A DNA stretch of 64,000 nucleotides from Beta vulgaris subsp. vulgaris (Eukaryota; Streptophyta; Magnoliopsida; Caryophyllales; Amaranthaceae), in the NCBI RefSeq assembly GCF_026745355.1, contig NC_079209.1, forward strand, positions 17,778,109 to 17,842,108, written 5' to 3'. The position numbers were made by a program, and so were the translations under genes. Of this stretch, positions 20,471 through 30,247 are shown one piece after another (the stretch's first letter is position 1; the number at the start of each line of letters is the position of its first letter). Below the pieces are notes generated by a model. The model searched no databases. It was not told the origin of the DNA and saw nothing but the letters and a program-made list of their open reading frames with translations.

Positions 20471-22400
20471 AAAGCATTCAGTAATCTTTGATGAATCTGA
20501 CAAATACAATCCAAGCATACAGGTTGATGACTATGAGATGGGTTGTACAACCAAGTAGAAGAAGCAGATTCACAAGAAGAAGAAGAAGTGAAAGAGGAAA
20601 GGAACGAGGAATTGAAAAAAAACATCAATGAGTTCCTGTTCCTCAAGGAGGAGAAGATGTTCCTGTTCCTCAAATGAAGGAACTGAGTCCACCGAGGCTA
20701 ACAGAGGAACAACTGAGCAGAGTTCCTCATCTACTCAAGGAACTCATGAGGAACAACATGTTCCTATAAGAGAGTTTCAACCAAAACCTTGGAGAATTAC
20801 AAAAGTCACATCCATGGAACTCATAATCAGCGACATATCCAAAGGTACGCAAACTAGATCTCAGTTAAGGAACTTTTGTGCATTTCATGCGTTCCTATCA
20901 ATGATGGAACCAAGAAATCATGAAGAAGCCTTAACTGACTCTGATTGGATTATTGCAATGCAAGCTGAATTAAATGAGTTTGAAAGAAACAAGGTATGGC
21001 ATCTAGTTCCTCATCTAAACAACAAAAAGTAATTGGCTTAAAATGGGTGTTTAGAAACAAACTAGATGAATATGGAACCATTGTAGAAACAAAGCTAGAC
21101 TTGTAGTAAAAGGTTATAATCAACAAGAAGGAATAGATTATGAAGAAACCTTTGCTCCTGTAGCTAGATTAGAAGCCATTAGAATTTTAATTGCATTTGC
21201 TGCTTACATGGGTTTAAATTATATCAAATGGATGTTAAGTGTGCATTTTTAAATGGCTATCTAAACGAAGATGTATATGTTGAACAACCCCCTGGTTTGA
21301 AAATAATAATCTCCCAAATCATGTCTACAAGCTTGATAAAGCTCTTTATGGGTTAAAACAAGCACCTAGATCATGGTATGAGAGATTATCAAAGTTCCTT
21401 TTAGAAAACAATTTTAAAAGAGGAAAGGTTGATAAAACCTTGTTCCTAAAATCTAAAGGAACTGAATTTTGCTTGTTCAAATATATGTTGATGACATCAT
21501 ATTCGGAGCTACTAATGAAACATTGTGCAAAGAATTCTCAAGTCTCATGAAATGAATTTGAAATGAGTATGATGGGTGAGTTAAATTTCTTTCTTGGACT
21601 ACAAATCAAACAAACTAAAAGGATAATTGTTCACCAACAAAAATACATAAAGGAACTATTAAAGAAATATGGCCTCGAAAATTCAAAGATAAATCACACT
21701 CCTATGGGAACTTCAACTAGATTAGATGAAGACTCCATAGGAACAAGTGTTGATCAAACAAAATATAGAGGAATGATTGGTTCACTTTTGTATCTAACTG
21801 CTAGTCGTCCAGACATAGCTTTCAGTGTTGGTTTGTGTGCTAGATTTCAAGCAAATCCAAAGGAGTCTCACCTCATGCTGTGAAGAGAATTCTTAGATAT
21901 CTTAAAGGAACAGATGATCTTGGACTCTACTATCCAAGAAGTGATACATTCGAACTAAAAGGATATGCAGATGCAGATTATGCTGGAGATTTGTAAATAG
22001 GAAAAGCACCTCAGGTATGGCACAATTCCTTGGTCATAGTTTAGTTTCTTGGAGTACCAAGAAACAAAACACAGTTGCTTTATCCACTGCTGAAGCAGAA
22101 TATGTAGCTGCTGCTGCATGTTGCTCTCAAATGCTTTGGATAAAACAACAACTTAGTGACTATGGAATAAACTTTGAATGTGTTCCTATTTATTGTGAAA
22201 TACAAGTGCTATAGTATATCTAAAGATCCAGTGCATCATTCTAGAGTAAAGCATATACATATCAGACATCACTTTTTAAGAGAAAATGTTGAAAAAGGTT
22301 TGATTAAACTTGAGTTTTGTCAAACTAGATATCAGATTGCTGATTACTAACTAAGCCTTTGCAAAGAGATAGATATGAAAAATTAAGGCTTGAGTTAGGT
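20471..22400 (+). pseudogene. pol: Reverse transcriptase and RNase H of the Sirevirus-like element
   Basis: After a Ser/Glu-rich linker, the RT begins with LTDSDWIIAMQAELNEFERN near 20930. It continues through [27 protein letters not shown] (21140-21185), YVDDIIFGATNE near 21485 (the RT catalytic YVDD) and GELNFFLGLQI (21573). The C-terminal connection has SLLYLTASRPDIAFSVGLCA. RNase H retains SWSTKKQNTVALSTAEAEY near 22050. At least six frameshifts or stops are visible, several as one-base losses. Confidence 0.85.
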
Positions 22401-22948
22401 TAATAAAAATTAAGTGATTGTTCCTATGTATTCCCCCATGTTTGAATCAATTTGAGTGACTTTGTGTGCTAAAAATAATTGTGTTTAATTGCCTAAGACC
22501 ATTGCAAATTGGAATGTTCAAAACATAAACATGAATTCAAAGAAATTAAACAACTCACAAATGTCACATAATACTCCCCTTACTGTTCCTAAGGTAAGAA
22601 ACATGCATGATATGAAGGACATTGATATGTAGCATTAGTTGTTCCTATAGCACAAGTTCCTTAGCATATTTTTTCTTTCAAAAATTAAAATCATAAAAAT
22701 CCGCAAAAATCCCAAAAATAAAAGGGGAACAGTTTAGTTAAATCTTGGTTCTTATTTATCATCTTTTCATTTTCTTTTTTTTTTTTTTGTTTTATTTTTT
22801 CCCGCGTGTCAATAATACTATTACATGCAAAACTCCTCCTTAATTCACATTATTAAGAAACCGTGTTCCTTCAACCTTTCATCTTCACCATAGCCGAAAA
22901 TCATCACACCCTTTGATACTCCATAAAAACCTCAAACCTTCTCAAATC

Positions 22949-24860
22949 ATGGCAAAAACTTCAAGAAACTCTCCTTTTCCAACATCCAAAAACCAACACC
23001 TTCAAAAATGGAAATTCTCTTCTCCACCAAAACCCTTGAAACCGACATAATTCAAGAAAACCCCATAAGGAACAACAATTAGAATCTCCAGAAGGAGCTC
23101 AAGAAGAAAATTATTGGGGAAGATGATGAAGAAGAAACCCCGGAACAACTCAGGGGAAGAAGAAGAATACGCACCTGTTCCTTCCAAAGGAACTGTTTCT
23201 TCTCTTCCAAGAAACGGGTCGAACGAAGTGAATCTAGGTATGTTTGGGTTTTTGTGTCGATTTAGAATGGGCAAATAAATGAATTTCATGAATTAACTCC
23301 ATTCTAAAGGAACAAGGCATGGAATTCTTGTTTGAATTCGCCTTTAATAATGCTCTTGTTCCTCTAGCTATGGAAATTTGTGCAAATTTTTACAATGTTG
23401 ATGGACTTGCACAACTGAGGTTAGAGGAAAGAAAATAAGGTTTAATCAAGCACTTTGGCAAAGTATGGGAAGTTCCTTGCAAAGGAACTGATTTGTATTT
23501 TAAACGGAAAGGAACTGTTTCTTTTCCGAATTTTCCTCAAGACAAAATTTAGAATATTTTGGAGGAACTGCTGCCAAAACAAATTAACCATAACCTACTC
23601 TCTCCCTTCACAAATATTGTTAACTTGGTTTGGAGAGCACTCATTCCTCGAACTGAAAAGAGGAATGAAGTGGGTCTCTTGGATATGTGTTACATGTTTT
23701 GCTTGGACCCATACAAATCAACTTCCCTTCCCTCTTATTCAACACTTAACCCACTGTATTGAAATCATTGTGTTATTGGGTAGGGCCTTGATAACTTCTT
23801 ACTTCATACTTTGAAGTAAGACTTACTGGTTGGCCACATAGGAGTCAAACAAGGGAACATCTTGAATGAGAAGACTCTAATGGACTTGGTCTTGTCTGTC
23901 CAAGAAGGGTTCTCATTCAAGGAAGAATGGCTTCCAGTTCCTCAAGAAAAGAAAATGCCTAAGTTGACATTAGAGAAAAGATAATGATGTTATCTTGGAG
24001 AACCTGTTCCTAACCGGAGGAACCGAAACCTAAGAGGCGCAAACACATTGCCATAAGCCTAAACCCTCTGTTCCTCGAGAGTAGGAAGAGCATCGTTGAA
24101 AAATTGCTCACGTTTCCTGTTCCTTCCAACAGGACTCTCCTTTAGTCCTTTCGGATAATGAGGAACAGGACCCTCATCTCTCAAGGAACCACTCCACCAC
24201 ATCCCCAAACTCTCTGTTCCTTTCACAAAATACCTCCATTTCTCCCTCATCCTTCTCGTTCCTTCCAGTTTTGAGCAGTTGAAGGATGAAATAAAAGGAC
24301 CAAACCTTTTGCTTCCACCTCCACAACTCTTCCACCCACACCACCATTTCTTCCTCCCATTTATCACCCTTCACCTTCTGTTTCCATTCCGGAACAGATG
24401 AGCCTTCCACTCAACCTCTCCAGTTCCTTCACAAAATCCCCATCTGCCTCTAGTTCCAAGGGTAAGGAACAAGTCCGGATGACTTAACTGGGTTAATGAA
24501 GTTGCTTCCTGCCAACATATGATAAAATTTTATAATCATCTTCATTGGACTTTGGATGCAAAACTACAAATGTAAGTCTTATGAAGATTGAGTGATACGT
24601 GGTTGCGCAACAAAAGAAGATGAGACTATGGCCGCTTTGGAGGAGCTGAAGGAACAGTTGTGACTAATCATGGGGTGGTGATGAAAAGTTGGAGGATGTG
24701 GTTGAAGAAGAAGTTGTAGAGGAACACCATTCCCCTTCCCTTTCTTAGTTTTTTTTGTTTTTTGTTGTTCCTGTTTCTTTTCAAGGAACACACTTTTTTT
24801 ATCCTTTTTCTTTTCTTTCTTTGTTTTGTTATGGAACAAGTGCTATATATATAACAATGA
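22949..24860 (+). pseudogene. Envelope-like / transposon-associated third ORF, degraded
   Basis: This region lies between RNase H and the 3' LTR, the place where Sireviruses may carry an extra ORF. The ATG at 22949 starts MAKTSRNSPFPTSKNQ. A later frame (23559-23762) contains LVWRALIPRTEKRNEVGLLD and MCYMFCLDPYKSTSLPSY, a conserved stretch I know from plant retrotransposon third ORFs. Frameshifts are dense throughout. Function of these ORFs is not established, and I would not call it a true envelope. The sequence from 22400 to 22948 and from 24860 to 25300 is non-coding. Minus-strand frames here are shadows. Confidence 0.55.
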
Positions 24861-25290
24861 CTTTTGCTATTTGTCTATGTTTAAATGTTTGCATAATTTC
24901 TTCCTTGGAATGGCTAGTATTATGTGATTGATGTTTGAGCAAGTTTACTCTTTGATTTTCTAACTTAACCACAATGGTGCTTGCATATGGTCTTAAGGTG
25001 TTAAATCAATTCATCAATACATGCAGAGTCTATTCTTTTTGAGGATGACAAAGGGGGAAAAGGATTTAAGGAACAAACTGTACATAACTAAAATGAAAAA
25101 TTAAAAAAAAATTAAAAATTAGGATAAGGTAAATGAAAAATCAAAAATAGGTTAAGGTAAATGAAAATCAAAATCAAACATTAGTACTTACTTAATTGTG
25201 TTTTATTTTTCATTTTCTTCTTTATGTTTTATTTTTCATTCACTTATATTATTTGTTATTTCCTTAGTTTGTACCTTTGTTGTCATCATC

Positions 25291-25304
25291 AAAAAGGGGG
25301 AAAT
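25291..25304 (+). promoter_or_regulatory. Polypurine tract
   Basis: AAAAAGGGGGAAAT lies immediately before the 3' LTR and would prime plus-strand DNA synthesis. The preceding TCATCATC is common at this site in Sireviruses. Confidence 0.85.
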
Positions 25305-26629
25305 TGTTGAACCCTAGTTTTGATAATGACAAAGAAACAAAGACAAACTAAGTAGTGAACTAATGATTATTTAAGTGTATGTGTTAAGGTATCAATGAAG
25401 GAACTGGAGAATACGAAGTCAAGAAGAAGTCAAGAGAGGATTTCAAAGGCTAAGTAAAGAAGTTTCTATGTTGATACTGGAGCAAGCATTGGATCAAGAA
25501 GAATAGAAGCTAGGCGTTTTATTTTCTAGTTCCAATGTAAAGGAACAAAGAAAGAATGGTAAGGAACAGTGGCAGTTTATTTGAGAATGAGAGTTTGTTC
25601 CTTTCGTAAGGAACAAACTAAGTGGCACTAACGAATATGTTAAAGGAACTGTTAATAAAAGGAACTAGACTTAGGCGTGAAAGTATAACGGTAATATGAA
25701 TTGAGTAAGTCATGCCTAATTATAGGAAATTAGTTTTATCTAATTTAAAATATCAGTTTTAAAAAGAAAATCTTTTTAGGAAAAGATTTTTTTTTCGGAA
25801 AAATAAGAAAATAATATCCGGTTTTAAAAGATTTTTTAAAAGATATTATTTTCTTAAAGATTAAAATTCATTTTAAATAAAAAGTTTTATTAAAACTGAT
25901 TTTCGGATAAACTCAAGGAACTCCTAATTTAGGAGTGTGGCTAAATATATCCACGTTCAATAGTTCATGGGATCATGGGACATGATGAGAAACGTGTTCC
26001 TTAGGGGAAGGAACATCATGGGTTAATGGACTTAACATGAAACGATTTTAACTCCCACGTTTTCATGATTACACTATAAATATGAAGTCTAATAAGTTCC
26101 AAATGTGTCTGACTAAGTAATTAAGTGAGTTTAACTATTAAGTGTCAGTGCCTTCATTCTCTCATAATAGCCATTTGTTCTTTGCTTCTTACTCTAATTC
26201 CACTAAGCTTATTTCGATCAATTGTATTTTGGTTTTTGGGGTAAGGGAACTTTGAGTGAAGTTCTGTAAAGAGAGGCTTTGAGTGAAGCTTGTATGGTGA
26301 GATAACTTCGAGTGAAGTTGAGAGGAACTGCTGTTAAGGGAACAGTGGCTCAGGATGGCTCAGGAACTTGAGTTTAGGAACTCAAGGTGTGGTCGAGTTA
26401 GAATTAGGTTGTAACAAAGTTGTTTGGCCTAATCAGTGAAAGGTTGAGTTTAAAATCCCTAGTGGTCGAGGTTGTTTCTTCTTGTTGGGCCCAAGAAGTT
26501 TTTCCTCGTAAAAATCCCTTGTGTTCCTTAGCTTGTTTATTCGTTTAAGTTTAAATTTCCGCAAAAAGTTACGTTTATTTCTACACCTACAATTCACCCC
26601 CCTCTTGTAGTGTTCCTAGGGAAATAACA
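25305..26629 (+). repeat. 3' LTR of the Sirevirus-like element
   Basis: 1325 bp and collinear with the 5' LTR, with numerous single-base deletions relative to it. It contains a small duplication (GGCTCAGGATGGCTCAGG) near 26345 that the 5' LTR lacks. Confidence 0.9.
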
Positions 26630-26679
26630 CACATAATATAAGAATTCAATCATTTAGCGTAGTTAACAGTTCTAAAAAT

Positions 26680-27145
26680 TATATATACCTTCCCAAAATT
26701 CAACCAGCAATAAATTGAAGGTTAAAAATCTACACACTAGTTATATTATACCTTATATAGTCATAATCATAAAAAAAAAAATTTGAAGTTAAGTGACTCA
26801 AAATCCAATACTTGGACGCGAAAAGGCCAAAAAAAATCACATTTACGTTCCCGAAATTCGGCGAACAAGTAATGCAAGCCTAAAAATCTACACAATAGTT
26901 ATATTAGACCTCATATTATCATGTTTCAAAAGAATTTGAGATTAAATGACTCGAGAAGTACAAATTGGACGCGAATCGGCCAAAATAGGCCTAAATCACA
27001 TTTACGTTTGCGAAATTCGACCAACAACAAATCCAAGCCTAAAAATCTACAAACTAGTTATTTATACCTTATATCATCATGTTAAAAAAATAATTTGGGG
27101 TTAAATGACTCAAAATCTAATAATTGGACGCGAAAAGGCCATCGA
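26680..27145. repeat. About 155-bp intronic repeats of CACTA #1
   Basis: Three diverged units spaced about 152 and 159 bp carry TGGACGCGAAAAGGCC, then ACGTTCCCGAAATTCG, TGCAAGCCTAAAAATCTACA and CTAGTTATATTA. They correspond to the 160-bp units of CACTA #2 at 50290-50955 and lie in the same intron of the Ulp1-like gene. Confidence 0.75.
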
Positions 27146-27239
27146 TCTAATATGTGCTACTTTTCTTTCTAAAGCAATTAACTATTACCCATCGATCTAA
27201 TCAAAACTAGCATAATATACTAATAAGTTACATACGGTT

Positions 27240-27690
27240 TAAAGATCATCAATGTTAGTGCAATGGTTGACGATATCGAGAATGAACCCCATCACGTAAT
27301 AACCACATGCAAGTCCATTATCTTGTTGCGGACACTTTAAAGTTTACTAGAACATGCATCCAAAGACATTCATGATAGATGTGTATAAGTATGAGTATGT
27401 AGCGAAAAATGATGTTTCTATATATATGGACAACCAAAGTACTCATATTACCTCGACTGATATCCAAGCAGGAACTTTTGCTTTTGGAAGTCTTCATCTA
27501 ATAGTTTTATTCATCACACTACATCAGTACATCATTATAAGATCATGTAATATTAATAAGTACATATATATTTAGTTTTGGTTAGGCTACCTATTTAACA
27601 ATAATTTGGGTAGTAAGGACCGTGGTGGTTGTCGACGCAAAGAATCGAAGTGGTACACTTGGTTAGTTGACAAACATATTCCAACCAGTG
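27240..27690 (-). pseudogene. Ulp1-like protease exons of CACTA #1
   Basis: The exon ending at 27334 (right end) encodes CPQQDNGLACGYYVMGFILD, the catalytic-Cys motif (Q...C-G-Y) of Ulp1/C48 peptidases. A second exon at about 27595-27690 encodes YWTLVGICLSTNQVYHFDSL, where the catalytic Asp of FDS is kept. The residue before Trp is Tyr, while CACTA #2 has His (HWTL), so the catalytic His is lost here. A TAA ends the Cys exon early (DDL stop). The gene is therefore dead. The stretch 27691-28017 matches CACTA #2 upstream sequence weakly and has no clear exon. Confidence 0.65.
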
Positions 27691-28017
27691 TCCAATAAGC
27701 GCTACAATGACAAAGAAATATAGTAATAATCATAAAACAATTAGAACTTAATTATCGAATAAATAGAAGTAAAGTGGGTTTAACAAACATACCTTTCAAA
27801 ATACGGAACAAGAATGATCTGATGAACACCTACACAAGATCGATGATGCTTTGAAACTCATTTCGATGTAATCTTTCATTTTGGCTTTGTTTTCCAAGCA
27901 ATTGTAATCTTGTTATATGTTTGCACATAACTAACCACACATTATTGGGCCACTTGATGTTCCAATCAATTCATTGTATAATAACCTAAGAAATGATAAT
28001 GATTACTAGTAAACTTG

Positions 28018-28470
28018 TTTTTTTTTTTTGCTAAATTAAGTGAGTAGATTAATGAAGTAACAATTACAACCTATACCCCAAAAGGAAGGCAAACCAACTA
28101 TGTTCGACTCCCTAACCTAAACAGGGAAAACAGACCAGCAGGGTCACTAGGATCAATTTACAAATTCACAAACCAGTTGTAATATTCCTAGAAATTTTCT
28201 TAGGTAGTACAACTATTACACATGCTCTAGTGAGATTTTTAACCTGCTTAACACTCATTTCTATCCTTGGTATACATTGATACCAGTATGCTGAGTTCCT
28301 ACAACTCCAAATTACATAGGTTAAGGCACTTAGGCTAGCTAGTATAACATTTCTCTGAAATTTAGTTCTCCTGCTCAACTGTACTCTTCTTATGACCTCC
28401 TACAATTCCTCTGTTGGACATTGTAGGTTCAACTAGGTCATAATCTATTTCAGACAAGCTTCACTGTAAG
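28018..28470 (-). mobile_element. LINE 3' fragment with poly(A)
   Basis: On the minus strand a 70-residue frame (28166-28378) has LSALTYVIWSCRNSAYWYQ, the C-terminal zinc-binding segment typical of plant L1-type reverse transcriptases. It is followed by a 3' UTR ending in a poly(A) run (poly-T at about 28018-28030 on plus). It is a 5'-truncated insertion. Its poly(A) side directly abuts the broken edge of CACTA #1. A perfect target duplication is not visible. Confidence 0.65.
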
Positions 28471-28497
28471 GACTATCAAAAAATAGATAATGGTGAT

Positions 28498-30247
28498 CAA
28501 TAGTAGAATAAATATTATTTGCTGCGGTTAAAAAGTGCCCTATTGCTGCGGTTTTCGGCGTGCAGCAATTAAGGGGGCAGCAACAGGTATTAATTATATT
28601 CCTGCAGTTTTAAACCGCAGCAATATCTATAAATATTGCTGCGGTTTTTAGGCCAAACCGCAGCAATATTATAATTATTTATCTGGTTAACACGTAATGT
28701 TGCTGCGGTTTCTGGCCTTAAACCGCAACAATATTATTAATTAAAAATAATAAAAGTAATATTGCTGCAGTTCTGGGCCAAAAATCGCAGCAATATTACT
28801 TTTTTGTTTTTTAATTAACAACATATTGCTGCGGTTCTTAGCCAAAACCGCAACAATAGGTACTGGTATAGGTAAAAAAATTATTTTTTTTTTTTTTGCA
28901 TTTCACCATCAAATTTGCAAAATAAAAATGCTGAAAAAAATAAAATAAAAGACAACAAATTTAAAGTAACAATAAAGAACTTATAAATGTGCTTTTACAA
29001 AAAAAATATTCAAGCTCATATTAAGAAGAAATATACAAGAAAAATACAAAAAAAAAGGCAAAGTAAAAAAAAAAGTTATAAATACAAGATAAGTCTGCAA
29101 ATTGCAAAAAAACCGAAGTCACCCATAAAATGAACAACCCAGATGGCGCAGGAATGTATAGAATACAATTACACCCTTAGTTGTAAAATTTAAAAAAAAA
29201 AAAAGGCGATAGAATATTCAAGAAACAAGCTTCTTGATCATGAATCATCAAAAAATAGATGAATATTTGCAGCATTCGAACATCAGATTCAAAATTCACT
29301 CAAATTTATAATAACTAAACCATTACAAAATCAACAAACATCTGCATAATTCGATTACCAACATCATACCCCCAATAGAATTCTCCGACACTAGCGAATG
29401 AACGCCGTCGAACGGCCAATCTGACGAGCACGAAGAACGACCGGATCTGGCGAGCACAAAGAACGGCCGGATCTGACGAGCGACGGAGAGCAACGGGACC
29501 TGGCGAGCGACGAACGAACCGAAGAGATGGTGATATTAAAAAAACTACAAAAAGACATAAAAATCTATTTACAAATAAAAATCTAAAAGTCGAAAAAAAA
29601 AAACATCACTAAACTGTCAAACGGTTATCTTCAAAAACAGTCGAACGACGGTTGTCATCGAAGAGGAGTCGAGCGAACGAGGAGTTGGGCGACGAAGGTG
29701 CGACGAACGGAGCTGATTCCGAAGAGGAGAGCGTCGAAAGAATTTTTACACAGGCGAAGAAGGGTTATCGGAGAGTGGAAGAGAGGAGGGGGGAAGAGAG
29801 GAGGAGAGAGAGAAAGGAAGAGAGGAGGAGAGAGAGAGAGGGGGATGGAGGAGGGCGTGAAACTGATCTGAAGAGGAGGACGTGAAAAGAGAGGAGCGCT
29901 TAAATACCTTAAAACCCAAAGTGACTTTTTTTTATTATTGATTTTAAAAGCCTATTGCTGCGGTTTTTTGTAGGAACCGGAGCAATAGGTTCAAATAATA
30001 ATTTTAATATTATTATAATATATTGCTGCGGTTTTTGTCAGAAACCGCAGCAATATATTTGGTCAAATAGTCAAAAAAATTAAAAAAAAAATTCGTTCAA
30101 ACCATATTGCTGCGGTTTTCGAACAAAACCGCAGCAATATGGTTATATTATATCTTTTCTTTTCTTTTTACGTGATATATTGCTACGTATGGGTAAAATC
30201 GCAGCAATATCACCGCACCGCAGCAATAAGCAATTATTCTACTTGTG
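28498..30247. mobile_element. 1.75-kb non-autonomous CACTA-like element
   Basis: The left end CAATAGTAGAATAAATATT and the reverse-complemented right end CACAAGTAGAATAATTGCTT form the TIR. A 3-bp duplication GAT flanks it (28495-28497 and 30248-30250), the CACTA-type target size. Both subterminal regions (28515-28870 and 29950-30235) carry inverted ATTGCTGCGGTTTT / AAAACCGCAGCAAT hairpins. The interior has no transposase. Its right part (29216-29940), read on the minus strand, has a TATTTAA box near 29900 followed by a CT-rich leader-like stretch, as in a 5' UTR of a CACTA gene. The plus-strand frames over GAGAGGAGG are artefacts. Confidence 0.8.

Larger units (their letters stand above)
15482..26629 (+). 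mobile_element. Sirevirus-like Copia LTR retrotransposon
   Basis: Two direct LTRs (15482-16851 and 25305-26629) flank PBS, gag, protease, integrase, RT, RNase H and an extra 3' ORF. The order protease-integrase-RT-RNase H defines Copia. The 1.3-kb LTR beginning TGTTGAACCCTAG, the extra envelope-like ORF after RNase H and the AAAAAGGGGG polypurine tract are typical of Sireviruses. Flanking 5-mers are AACAT (15477-15481) and CACAT (26630-26634), a target duplication with one mismatch. Every reading frame is broken by stops or one-base shifts, and a MITE interrupts gag, so it is inactive. It inserted into an intron of CACTA #1. Confidence 0.85.
14403..28017 (-). mobile_element. CACTA transposon #1, truncated and split by a Copia element
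   Basis: It begins CACTAGTGGAAAAATACG, the same terminus as CACTA #2, followed by subterminal hairpins, a C-rich minisatellite, a Ulp1-type terminal exon, intronic 160-bp repeats and further Ulp1 exons in the same order as in CACTA #2. The alignment to CACTA #2 stops at 28017, where a LINE fragment abuts. Everything that would encode the plant-transposase domain, the TNP2 transposase and the right terminus is missing. About 11.1 kb of the interval is a Copia element inserted between 15481 and 26630. Genes read on the minus strand. Confidence 0.85.

Noticed and set aside
22949..24860. A true envelope gene
   Set aside because: The Sirevirus third ORF is known, but I cannot see a signal peptide, cleavage site or membrane anchor in this decayed copy.
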